DNA from: Aurantiochytrium sp. KH105 | Lineage: Eukaryota; Sar; Bigyra; Thraustochytrida; Thraustochytriidae | Reading direction: 5' to 3' | Assembly: GCA_003116975.1 (NCBI GenBank) | Contig: BGKB01000028.1 | Coordinates: 248,001-312,000, forward strand | DNA length: 64,000 nt | Shown: positions 1 to 8,724 of the stretch, in pieces | Layout: each line of letters begins with the position of its first letter | Position numbering within the stretch: the stretch's first letter is position 1 | Program-made: the position numbers and the translations under genes | Notes under the pieces: model-generated | Seen by the model: only the letters and a program-made list of their open reading frames with translations | What the model was told of the DNA's origin: nothing | Databases searched by the model: none

Positions 1-3000
1 TTGCTACAGACCACTGCTCAATCAGCCTGGGCGGCGGCAGTGTGCGCGTGCGCCCCGTGCTAACGTGAAAGCTGGAAGCTCCGATCGAGAACGGGACACC
101 ATGCTTGGCAAAGACCTCGACGAGTAGCGTTTTCTCCTCATGACTGTAGTTGTCAAAGTCAAAGACATTGCGCAGGATACGATCGACGCCGTCGTTCGGG
201 AAGCGTTGCATGTGCTTGACCACAGCGGTCAGCTCGCGCGTCGAGTACGGGTACGACAGCTGGCCCTCGTCGGACATGCCTCGGAGCTCATCAAACGCCG
301 CGATCAACTTGCGCAAGGTGTCCTCGGGAACGTCCGGGCCATACTGCTTGAGCAAGTACATTTCCGAGTTTGCATCCGGATTGTCAATGGCATGGCACGA
401 AAAGACATCGCCCACCTCGCGGAAAAAGTCGTTGCCGTGAAAGGGAAAGCCCGGGCGGTTTGCGAGCGCAATGAGCCGGAACTCGGGATGCAGCGGGATA
501 ACGCGGTCCTCGGTGCCGGGAACGACGTCCTCAGGGTCAAGAATGCGCCGGCCGTCTGCAAGCAGCATGGAGCGATCCTCGACGAGAGCCTTGAGAATGG
601 CTGTCACGTGAGTGGGCGCCTTGTCAGCCTCGTCGACCACAAGCACGCGGCCTTCGCGTGCGGCGCGAACAAGCGGCGAATCTTCGTACTGGAGAACGCC
701 GTCCACAATCGTTGGGTTGCTCGTAAGGTTCTGCACGGTCGTGTCGCGATGAAGCTGAATGTACTCGCGGGGCAGACGAAGAAGCTGCAGCATGCGGTCC
801 GCCAGCTTGTTTTTGCCGACACCCTGGTTACCAATGAGCAGCAGGTGCTGACCCGAGGTCCAGTCCTTGACCATTTCGCGCATCGAAAGCGCTTGACGAG
901 GGTTATCGTAAAAGAGGATATCTGGAATAAGAAGCGGGTCCTTGGGCGGAAGAATGTCGACGGTCACATTGCCGATCTTGAGGACGCCAACAGCACGGGC
1001 ATCCTTGCGCAAGGCTTGCGCGCGGTCGCCCTCTACAACTTCAATCGAAAGCAGATGATCGAGGTCCCCGCCGGCGCCCTTGGTGGGGAGAATTGCAGCA
1101 GCCTTGAGCTGCGCCAGCAAGGTCTCGAGTACAATGGGCGGCAAGAAGCGAGACAACGAGGCGCGCAAGACGGCATCATGGAGCGCCGCGCTCGCGTCCC
1201 CGTCACCATGCTGCTGCACATCGACGGCAATGCGTCGGCAGATGCGGATCATTGAACGCAGCGAGACTGCTGTGAGCAGAGGCGTGAGCATCTCATCCGA
1301 GGCCACAGCCTTGCGCAACGTCTTGGCAAAGCCCATGAGATGGTCCAGCTCGGTGACAGGGACGCGAGGGGCCAGCGTGCGAAGAATAAACTTTTGCTCC
1401 TCGGGCTCCACCGGGTCGACAAAGACAAAGGAAAACATGCTTTGCACCTCGGAACCGAGCCAATCTCGCCACGTGCCGGTTGGGGACCCGCCGCCCTTGA
1501 CGCCCGTTGGGCGCGCGAGCGCGATAATGCGAAAGGCAGGATGAATAGGCAGCACGCCCTGCGCCTCGAGCTCGGCGCGCGAGAGACCGTGCTCGTCCTG
1601 GAGCATTTCAAAGCGCTCTGCGCTGATAAGTCGCACTCCGTTCGGCAAGCGCGCCTCCCGATCGCTGACGAGAAGCTGCAGCGAGGCAAGGGTGCCCGGA
1701 ATCATCTGCTCGACGCCGTCGAGGATGGCGATGCGACCGGTGAGCGCTGCCACAACAAGACTCGAGTCCTCCCAGTCCGTGTCACCGTTGGGACGCGTCG
1801 TACGGCGCTGCAAAAGCCCTCGCGCAGTAATGTCCTTGTACAGGGGGATGTGTTCAACTTCATAGCCGAGACGGCGGGCAAAGTAGTGCACGAGTGCAGA
1901 CTTTCCGCCACCCTTTTCACCAAGCAGGCAGAAATCGCCGACAGCGTGGGCCTGGACCATGCGAGAAAATTGCGCCATGTTCGTGCGCGTCTCCACCATG
2001 CCCGGTACGCTCGTGGCGGGCGCTAGAGTACCTGCGCTGACGGTGACGATGGTATCGTTCTCCTTCATAGAGTGAAGGTACTCGTGCGAGTACCTGTTGA
2101 GAGGCTCAAGCCGGAAGCGGACACGTGCCTGGTGCGATGTGCCAAAGGCCGTGACCTCGCTTACAGAGTATTCGCACATGACAGAGGACGCGAGCGCATC
2201 CTCGGCATCGGGCGGGTTCGGCGTGCCGCCAGACTGACTCGATTCGTTGCCGTTTGCAATGACGAGATCGCTTTTCACCAGACCTGGCACAAAGACAGCC
2301 CGACGATTGAGCGCAAAGCGGTACAAGACTTTGTCAATCATGTTGCCGCGCTCGTCCGTGGATCCCTCGAGCAAGGCAGGAAAGGGATAGACAAAGTCTG
2401 CCAGAGCGCGAGGAGAAAGGTGTGGAAAGTACTCGAGGAGAATACCCACCGTGGACTCATAGCCCTGCGGGAACTCTGGGACGGCCGTGGAGGCGGCACC
2501 ACCTTCCGAGTGCCGCAAATCGCTGAGGACAGCAGAGGCCTGGATGATTTGCCTCACGACAAGAGGGTCCGAGGATTCTGTGGCGCGCAACTCGATCTCT
2601 TCAAGTTGCTGCGTGGGTCGCAGCGACGGGACATCTCGGGCCTGGAAGCGTGAGCGAAAGGGCGGGTCGAGCGCGCTTCCCGGGTACCGCGGGATGGGAA
2701 CGCCAAGAGCTATGACACGAAACCGGTCCGACGTACGGATGAGTTTCCACTGCGCCATTTCCTGAGGCGTGTGCTCCGCGACGAGAGCGTCGTAGCGCTT
2801 TGGGCTGACGAGAAAGGTTGAGTCCTCGCAGTTCATCTCGCGGTTCTCGAGAAGGTTATTGAGGAGCGGCATGACGTTTCTCTCGGCCTTTTCAATGCCG
2901 TCAAGCACGAGCATGCTGCCAGCTTTGGCAGCCCGGACCGCGGCGCAGTCCACGTAGCGGGCCGTGCCGTTGTTGATTTCGCGACGTTGCTTGAGGTCGC

Positions 3001-3397
3001 TCTCGGTGGTGTCTTGTGAGAGCGAGACGTACTCGACAGGGCGCTGCACCAGCTCGCAGTACTTGAAGACGATGTTGCGCCGCAGGGGTCCGGGAGGTCC
3101 GATCAAGTACACGTCCTGGCCCAGGGTGTCCTTTTGCATCATGAACCGCAGGATGCGCAGTACGTCCTGGGGCTCGCCGGCCGGGTCCAGGTATCCCACG
3201 GGCACGAGGGTCTCGAGTCCCTCTGGGGGCGGCACGAGGTCCATGCTCACATCCCCAATGCGCACCGCCGCCTTGCCTGCGCCGGTCAGCACGCGCTCGA
3301 TGCCCAAGACCCCGGCGTACGCCGGCACATCGTCCACGCGCAGGTGGGCCACGAGCCGCCCCACGCGCCTCGACGCCACCGTCTTCTCCGACTCCAT
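1..3397 (-). CDS. VWA8: VWA8-like mitochondrial AAA+ ATPase, 3' part beyond the left edge
   Basis: An open minus-strand frame runs from ATG at 3397 to base 1 without a stop, giving about 1130 residues. Three AAA+ modules are visible. The first has a degenerate loop GPPGPLRR near residue 100 and a Walker B-like LVLDGIEKAERN. The second has GEKGGGKS near 497. The third has GNQGVGKNKL near 856 and Walker B VVDEADKAP near 920. Order and wording match von Willebrand factor A domain protein 8, a large matrix-targeted ATPase of about 1900 residues in animals. The C-terminal VWA domain should lie left of the window. This is the first ATG after the probable leader intron. The frame is also open upstream without an ATG as far as a stop inside the intron donor. 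I see no strong transit peptide at this start. Function beyond ATPase activity is poorly known in the family. Confidence 0.9.
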   Translation of the reverse strand, partial: MESEKTVASRRVGRLVAHLRVDDVPAYAGVLGIERVLTGAGKAAVRIGDVSMDLVPPPEGLETLVPVGYLDPAGEPQDVLRILRFMMQKDTLGQDVYLIGPPGPLRRNIVFKYCELVQRPVEYVSLSQDTTESDLKQRREINNGTARYVDCAAVRAAKAGSMLVLDGIEKAERNVMPLLNNLLENREMNCEDSTFLVSPKRYDALVAEHTPQEMAQWKLIRTSDRFRVIALGVPIPRYPGSALDPPFRSRFQARDVPSLRPTQQLEEIELRATESSDPLVVRQIIQASAVLSDLRHSEGGAASTAVPEFPQGYESTVGILLEYFPHLSPRALADFVYPFPALLEGSTDERGNMIDKVLYRFALNRRAVFVPGLVKSDLVIANGNESSQSGGTPNPPDAEDALASSVMCEYSVSEVTAFGTSHQARVRFRLEPLNRYSHEYLHSMKENDTIVTVSAGTLAPATSVPGMVETRTNMAQFSRMVQAHAVGDFCLLGEKGGGKSALVHYFARRLGYEVEHIPLYKDITARGLLQRRTTRPNGDTDWEDSSLVVAALTGRIAILDGVEQMIPGTLASLQLLVSDREARLPNGVRLISAERFEMLQDEHGLSRAELEAQGVLPIHPAFRIIALARPTGVKGGGSPTGTWRDWLGSEVQSMFSFVFVDPVEPEEQKFILRTLAPRVPVTELDHLMGFAKTLRKAVASDEMLTPLLTAVSLRSMIRICRRIAVDVQQHGDGDASAALHDAVLRASLSRFLPPIVLETLLAQLKAAAILPTKGAGGDLDHLLSIEVVEGDRAQALRKDARAVGVLKIGNVTVDILPPKDPLLIPDILFYDNPRQALSMREMVKDWTSGQHLLLIGNQGVGKNKLADRMLQLLRLPREYIQLHRDTTVQNLTSNPTIVDGVLQYEDSPLVRAAREGRVLVVDEADKAPTHVTAILKALVEDRSMLLADGRRILDPEDVVPGTEDRVIPLHPEFRLIALANRPGFPFHGNDFFREVGDVFSCHAIDNPDANSEMYLLKQYGPDVPEDTLRKLIAAFDELRGMSDEGQLSYPYSTRELTAVVKHMQRFPNDGVDRILRNVFDFDNYSHEEKTLLVEVFAKHGVPFSIGASSFHVSTGRTRTLPPPRLIEQWSVA

Positions 3398-3591
3398 CGT
3401 CTTCTCCGACTCCCTCGCTCGCTCGCCCGGCGTCGCTTGCGGGTCTGCCGCCCTCTGCCGCGCCTGCTCGCGCCGACGGCGGGTCGCGGCTGCTTCTGAT
3501 TCCTCTCTGCCGCGCTGCCGGCGCGGGGTCGGTCTGTAGAGGGCCTCGTAGGACCGAAGCCCGGATCGGATTGACTCCTCGCACGGTCGTG

Positions 3592-3800
3592 CTAGGCCTA
3601 AGTTAGTAAGGGACTGGACTTGGGAGAGAGAACGAGGAGCGGGAGTAAGCCTGGCATGAAGGCGGCCGGGCACCTGGCTGGCAGGGGCATGTGGCGTGCG
3701 AGGGACCGGAAGACAGAATGCACGCGGGCTGCGGCGCGCGAGAGGGGAATCGCGCTTGAGACGATGCGGAGATGCGGTCGGGAGGGGGTTCCTCACTCAC
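3592..3800 (-). other. probable intron in the VWA8 5' leader
   Basis: Read on the minus strand, a consensus donor GTGAGT begins at 3800. A perfect TACTAAC branch motif lies at 3608-3602, followed by AG at 3593-3592 (an earlier AG at 3599-3598 is too close to the branch point). The exon upstream, up to the end of the neighbouring gene, has no ATG. The intron carries a short ATG reading frame (ATG near 3658) that splicing would remove, leaving 3397 as the first ATG. Inferred from signals only. Confidence 0.55.
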
Positions 3801-3964
3801 GTGGTCGCTGGGTGACTGACAGTGACTGGGAGCGAGGCAGGAAAGGGTAGAGATAGAACCACTTAGGGTGGAATTAAGGGTGGAATTATGTTGAAATTTG
3901 AGTAGGCAAAAACAAAGCAAAATTTTAATTCAGAGAAGAACAAAGATCGCCAGCGAGATCGAAA

Positions 3965-5227
3965 TTATCCATGAACACCATGACCGGCACCCATCTGCTT
4001 CTTGGTGTGAACACGATTCTTGGTAAGCAAGTTCTGCTGCAGGCCGTAACCAAGCTCGTGCTTGGCCTTGCGTCGCAAATCAGTCTGCTGCTTCTTGGCC
4101 ATCTTACGGTCGAGCCAGGGTGGGCGCTGGCCATTAAAGGCAGGATGAGCGACCGTGGACGAGTCGACGCCAGCCTTCTTATAGGCGAGCAAAAGACGCT
4201 CCTTGCTGGCGGCCAGCAATGCTGGTCGCGTCTCCTCGGGTTGGAAGCGTTGCTTGTAGATCCACTTGTAGTCACGATGGCCCATGACTCGTCTCTCGCC
4301 AGTGTCTTCGTTAATGATCGCGATTTCGCCATTGTCGAGAAGCTCGTGCTTGATGCGCGTACGGCGACTTTTAGGCTTGCTGCTACTGCTTGCGCTCTTT
4401 TTAGCGTCCTCACGTGGCGTGTCAGCGGCGTCCGTCTCGGTCGTCTCGTCCGCATCAGCGTCTGCCATCTCATCGTCGTCGTCCTCGTTGTCGTCCTCGT
4501 CTTCATCACCCTCCTCATCCGTGTCATTAAGAGCGGTAAAGTCATAAAAGTCCTCGTACTCTTCGAGGTCCTCGTCCGACTCCCAGGGCAACTTGCAGTG
4601 GCCCTTGTCAACAATGTGCTGGATGGCGGCTTGGCCCGACTTGAAGGGACGGTCGCAGTACAAGCAGAGCTTGCCAGCGCGCACCTTTTGCGAGCAGTAC
4701 TTGTACAAACCTTGCCAGTCGCACACGTACTCGGCGTCGGGAATGTAGAAGCCGTACTTTTTGTGCATGTATGCAAGCGTTCCCTCGAGGTCCTCGCTCA
4801 TGTGCCCATCAATAAAGCACTCGCAAGGGTCGACCTTGCGTCTCAGTTGCTCCTCGTCGACTTCGTATGGGTTTTGCAGCTCGACCTGCGCGTCTTCCTC
4901 GTCCTCGCCGCCCGCGGCGGTCGCTCCGGCCGCAGTGGACGCAGAAGCGACGCTCTCTGCAGCCCCGCGCTTGGACTTCTTCACGTGGTCCAACTTTTTC
5001 ACGTCAAGATTCTTCTGACGCTCGCGCTCCGCCGCGATGAGCTGCAGCTTGTCAAACATCTCCTTGGGGATGGGCGGCAGCTGCGCCACCTTGCGCTTGA
5101 GGTTGTACCTGTGCCACTCGGACTTGTAGTGCGCATGGAGCTCCTCGCGCGTCGCAAAGACCACGCCGGGCGCCGTGAAGCACTTGAACCCCGCCGTGGC
5201 GTCGCCCTGCACGCCCTCGCTCGCCAT
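3965..5227 (-). CDS. ZNF622: REI1/ZNF622-type cytoplasmic 60S biogenesis factor
   Basis: 420 residues from ATG 5227 to TAA 3965. The family acts late in 60S maturation; yeast Rei1 helps remove the Arx1 shuttling factor at the polypeptide exit tunnel. The N-terminal signature HYKSEWHRYNLKRKVA (residues 33-48) is diagnostic. The C-terminal C2H2 finger is intact (C188, C191, H204, H210), preceded by the FYIPDAEY block near 160 and followed by the conserved FYDFTALN region, an acidic stretch and the GHRDYKWIYKQRF block. The first finger keeps its histidines (H33, H39) but has one cysteine (C16) where the family has CxxC, and the second finger of the human protein is missing. At 420 residues it is somewhat shorter than the human protein (about 480). 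The next gene on the left starts only a few hundred bases beyond its stop. Confidence 0.85.
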   Translation of the reverse strand: MASEGVQGDATAGFKCFTAPGVVFATREELHAHYKSEWHRYNLKRKVAQLPPIPKEMFDKLQLIAAERERQKNLDVKKLDHVKKSKRGAAESVASASTAAGATAAGGEDEEDAQVELQNPYEVDEEQLRRKVDPCECFIDGHMSEDLEGTLAYMHKKYGFYIPDAEYVCDWQGLYKYCSQKVRAGKLCLYCDRPFKSGQAAIQHIVDKGHCKLPWESDEDLEEYEDFYDFTALNDTDEEGDEDEDDNEDDDDEMADADADETTETDAADTPREDAKKSASSSSKPKSRRTRIKHELLDNGEIAIINEDTGERRVMGHRDYKWIYKQRFQPEETRPALLAASKERLLLAYKKAGVDSSTVAHPAFNGQRPPWLDRKMAKKQQTDLRRKAKHELGYGLQQNLLTKNRVHTKKQMGAGHGVHG

Positions 5228-5987
5228 GGTCCCGCGCGGCGCTCCGTGCGAGCGCCCGCCACCGCCCAGCTAGATCTAGCTGGCTAGCTCCGGCGTCGAG
5301 CCGCAGGCGCTCCGAGCGACGCCGCCGATGCCGCCGCCGCCGCTGGCGGTCCTCCTGCGCGGGCGCGAGGCCTCTACCGTCGCTCCTGCTGCTCCGGCCC
5401 GGCGTCCGCGGCGCGGGCTGGGCTGGGCTGGAATGGAATGGAATGCGCTGGAATGGAATGCAATGGAATGGAATGGAATGGAATGGAATGGAATGGCTCG
5501 TTCCGGGTTTGCTCTGCTTGCTCCTCTCATTCACTCGTCTCCGCCGTCTGCAAGGAGAGGGGAGCAGGAGAGTCGGGAAACCAGCGATAAGCAGAGGGCC
5601 TCGGAACCGGAGCCGAGACGGCTCTCGACCTCGGCGCTGGCCATGGGGTTTCACTGCCGCCATCATGGGGAGGGAGAAAACAGGAGAGTGTGTACGCTGC
5701 TGCTGCGAGGGGATGGGTGGATGGATGCCCAGACAAGTTTCACGTTGAAGAGAGACTGCATGCGACAAAAGCGACGTACAGACATGCACGCGAAGGCTGA
5801 ATACTTACTTTTACTAATTGGTCGAGGTGCAGCTGCGGAGGCGGTCTTCTCTTCTATCGACGGCTACAGTGGTGGGTGCGCGGGCGGGGTGTGTGTTGTG
5901 TGCGTGGAAATGGCTTTTGTGATGGACTCGTTTTTGCTCTGAGACGAGCTGGCTTGGCCGAGAACGTGACTTGATTGTCATCGGTTT
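5228..5987. other. gap: REI1 leader and RINT1 3' flank
   Basis: 760 bases hold the promoter/leader of the minus-strand REI1 gene and the 3' flank of RINT1. A GGAAT pentanucleotide repeat lies at about 5429-5497. I see no further gene. Confidence 0.6.
5429..5497. repeat. (GGAAT)n pentanucleotide tract
   Basis: About 13 units of GGAAT with two interruptions (GCGCT, GCAAT), just after short GGGCT copies at 5414-5430. It lies about 200 bases upstream of the REI1 ATG. Read on the minus strand it is (ATTCC)n, the same unit as vertebrate satellite II/III; that likeness is probably chance. Confidence 0.95.
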
Positions 5988-8486
5988 TTACAGATCCGTA
6001 CGAACTGCAGCGAGAAACTCGACGTCGCTGACGCTCAAACTGGCGAGCCCATGGCCCTCCTCTAATAACCGAGCCGCCTCACGAGGTTCGTTGGCAAACG
6101 AACGAAGGGCCTGGCGCAGTGACTTGAGCGCGTGCGCAGGAAGCGACAGCACGTGAACACGTTCTTTGAACGAACGGAAATAACGATTGTCGGGACGTCG
6201 TGCAAAGCGCGCAAAAGTGTCAAAGACTGCGCGGGCATCCCGTTCCAGAGCGGTCGCTCCTGCAGGAGAGAATCGACTTACATCGAGAAGCTCGTGCTGG
6301 AAAGCCGCGCCAATGCCATTCGCGACGCGGCGCACAATCTGCTGATGCGCCGAGGCCACGAGTTCCGAGAGAGTTCGGAGAAGCTGGTCGGAAACAATCG
6401 CAAGGGCGTCTGCGAGCCCAGGATGGGGCAACGGACTCTCAGCTCTATTCATAGCGCCCTCGCGGCAACTGCGAAAATAAGGTCGCGCAGCATCGCTGAA
6501 TCGTCGCACGAGTATGTCGGCGAATCTAGCCACTTGCGCCTCGACAAGGCCCCCGAGACGATCCCGCTGCATGCGGAAAATGCCCCCGGACGCAGGGTTC
6601 CCCTCCTCGTCAACCAGCTCATCGCCGCCAACGCTAGAGCCATATGACCCGTTGGTCATCGAGCCCGCTGGACGCGCTGCACCCTTCTGCTGCAATGGCC
6701 GGCGCACACGGCCAAGAATTCCGCGCATGAGCCCTCTTAGCGCATTCGTTTTTCCCTTTGCAGTGTCACGCAGCATTTCCTCCGCCAAATTCGTGTCCAT
6801 GCTCTCCGTCAGGGCACCAAGGTTGGCGCGGAAGGACGTGGTTTCTGCATATCGTGGAAGGTCCTCCCATGCGCTCAAGCTCTGTCGAACGTGGACCCCA
6901 GCGTTGAGCACTCTGCACCAAAGTATAAGAGATGTCTGACTCGGCTCTTCGTGCAGTTCCACTGCAGCTGCGCGGCGCTCGAGCTCCACGGCAAAATCTT
7001 CAAGGAGCGGAAGCTGCGTCATGCGAAGGTAAAGTACACGAGCATGCATATCATGCAAAGCGTCTGCGCGCCCCCCTACGCTGTCAATCAGTGCTACGAC
7101 AAAACCGGCGCTCTCTGGAAGCCAAGAGGGTTCTCCGGCACCTCGAAATGAGGATGACGCCAAGTCACTCGACTTTCCCTCCGTTTGCGCAATCGTGTCC
7201 AAGACGGTATTCCATGCAGTATCGGCACGCAGGAGTGCCTCGAGCTTACGACGACCAAACTCCAAGTCCGCAGACATCCACTTGATGAAACGAGTCTCTG
7301 TAGCAGCAAAAAACGATGTTGGCGCAGGCCATGACGACCCTACCTGATACCCAAACAGCGCGGTGAGTTGCTCCGTGAGTGCAATCGACTCGTCGAGCGT
7401 GCCACAAATAAGGGCATTGGACTGCTCCACAAAGGGCCAAATGGCTTCGTAGTGACGATGCAGGCCGCTTACGACAAGGCAGCGCACAAAGTGCACAATT
7501 ACATCGACAAATGTTTCTGGCGCCATGCACTGCTCTACAGCAGGCTGCACAGTATCGGCCAAGAACCCAGCATGGTCTTTGACGGCATCGAGAATAAAGT
7601 GATGATACCAATCCGGCTTGTCAATGCGGTTCGTTGAACGGGGCCCACTAAAGTGATATGCAAAGCGCTGCAAGATGGGCCGTGCGAGCGCTCTGACAGC
7701 CCAGATTTCGGTCTCAAACTCCCCCGAAATGGAGACAGCTTGCATTCGCGTCTGTTTCAAGTGAAGCAGCTGAAGTCTCACAAGCGACGCCAGAGCAGAC
7801 TGCACCGTTGCTAGAGTCGTCGGGCTAACGCGCAATTCTTCATTCGATGCCGTCACGGGCCAGCGCAAGTCGTCGAGGGAGTTTTGGATGGTCGCGCGAA
7901 GTGCCGCTCGTCTTGCCCGGATGGCACGCTCGATGCTTGACGTGAATTGTTTTGCAATGTGAAGATCACCCTGACGTAGATGCGAAAGGAACCCTCGATA
8001 GGCGCTAAGAGCGTCGCACGCGATGGCAATCTCGTCCTCACTTGGCTCCTCACTGGCGTCGAGGCGCTTGAGGGCGATCATGCTCTGCGCATAGGCTCGT
8101 GCATTGGCGAGAGCGGCCAGCTCGGTGAGAGATGCGTCGACCTGCTGCGAAAGCGGGCGGACGCGCTCCGACTCTTGCGCAGCCCGCTTCATCAGCGCGT
8201 CAGCGTCTATCTCTACGCCCTCGAGCTTGCGCACGGTGGCTCTCGAGCGCTGCAAGGCCTCTTGGGTTCGTGTTTCATGCGAGCTCGCTCTTCGTTCGAG
8301 GGCCTCTTCGAGGGCAGCTCGTTCCGCTGCGAGCTCAGCTCGAAGGCCCTCGAGCCTGCCTTCCGCGAGGGCGCTCGCCAGCACGTCTGCGAGCGCCTCG
8401 TCGTCTTGCTCGCTCGCCTCGAGGCCGACGCCGACGCCTTCGTCCTGAGCGCGCAGACCCAGAAGCGCCTCGTCAAGCGCGGCCAT
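5988..8486 (-). CDS. RINT1: RINT1/Tip20/MAG2-family vesicle tether subunit
   Basis: 832 residues. In animals, yeast and plants this family forms the NRZ/Dsl1 complex, which tethers Golgi-derived COPI vesicles at the ER. The N-terminal third is predicted coiled coil (Glu/Ala/Arg-rich, residues 20-150). The conserved core includes WYHHFILDAVKDHAGFLAD, which matches the family's 'RDHxxFL' block, and FIKWMSADLEFGRRKLEALL followed by TAW, the family's helix before the C-terminal bundle. I chose ATG 8486. The frame stays open to an ATG at 8726, but that extension is Pro/Arg/His low-complexity and overlaps the start of the divergent gene. No intron is evident. Assignment rests on block similarity, so orthology is likely but not certain. 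Confidence 0.72.
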   Translation of the reverse strand: MAALDEALLGLRAQDEGVGVGLEASEQDDEALADVLASALAEGRLEGLRAELAAERAALEEALERRASSHETRTQEALQRSRATVRKLEGVEIDADALMKRAAQESERVRPLSQQVDASLTELAALANARAYAQSMIALKRLDASEEPSEDEIAIACDALSAYRGFLSHLRQGDLHIAKQFTSSIERAIRARRAALRATIQNSLDDLRWPVTASNEELRVSPTTLATVQSALASLVRLQLLHLKQTRMQAVSISGEFETEIWAVRALARPILQRFAYHFSGPRSTNRIDKPDWYHHFILDAVKDHAGFLADTVQPAVEQCMAPETFVDVIVHFVRCLVVSGLHRHYEAIWPFVEQSNALICGTLDESIALTEQLTALFGYQVGSSWPAPTSFFAATETRFIKWMSADLEFGRRKLEALLRADTAWNTVLDTIAQTEGKSSDLASSSFRGAGEPSWLPESAGFVVALIDSVGGRADALHDMHARVLYLRMTQLPLLEDFAVELERRAAAVELHEEPSQTSLILWCRVLNAGVHVRQSLSAWEDLPRYAETTSFRANLGALTESMDTNLAEEMLRDTAKGKTNALRGLMRGILGRVRRPLQQKGAARPAGSMTNGSYGSSVGGDELVDEEGNPASGGIFRMQRDRLGGLVEAQVARFADILVRRFSDAARPYFRSCREGAMNRAESPLPHPGLADALAIVSDQLLRTLSELVASAHQQIVRRVANGIGAAFQHELLDVSRFSPAGATALERDARAVFDTFARFARRPDNRYFRSFKERVHVLSLPAHALKSLRQALRSFANEPREAARLLEEGHGLASLSVSDVEFLAAVRTDL

Positions 8487-8724
8487 CTTGGAGGCGGCGC
8501 TGCCGGCCGTGCGCGCGTGCGTGCGGGCGGGCGGGCGCGCGCGCAGGGGCGGGGGAGGGAAGAGAGAATACAGAACGCGGAAGACCTTCGCGCGGTCTCG
8601 CCCACCGACCGTCGGCTGCGTAATCGTCAGTCTACCCGCCGGCCGTGCGCAGTCTTGGATTTGGATGTGCACAAGCTGTAATAAGAAGTTGACGTCGGGC
8701 AAGACCTCCCACCACGACAACGCC
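8487..8724. promoter_or_regulatory. divergent promoter region, RINT1 / MFSD5
   Basis: Only 238 bases separate the two start codons, so both transcripts must start from this GC-rich stretch, which includes a (GGGC)n run near 8525. No TATA box is obvious. Confidence 0.6.

Noticed and set aside
140..2653. Long plus-strand open frames (371, 228 and 193 codons)
   Set aside because: They are antisense to VWA8, whose own frame has clear family motifs; GC-rich coding often leaves the opposite strand open.
3971..5287. 438-codon plus-strand frame
   Set aside because: Antisense to REI1; Leu/Val-rich mirror of its acidic and charged codons.
5429..5497. Vertebrate satellite contamination
   Set aside because: The tract is short and sits in unique sequence next to native genes.
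8488..8724. In-frame N-terminal extension of MFSD5
   Set aside because: Low-complexity Arg/Gly sequence in the divergent promoter; family homology begins after ATG 8725.
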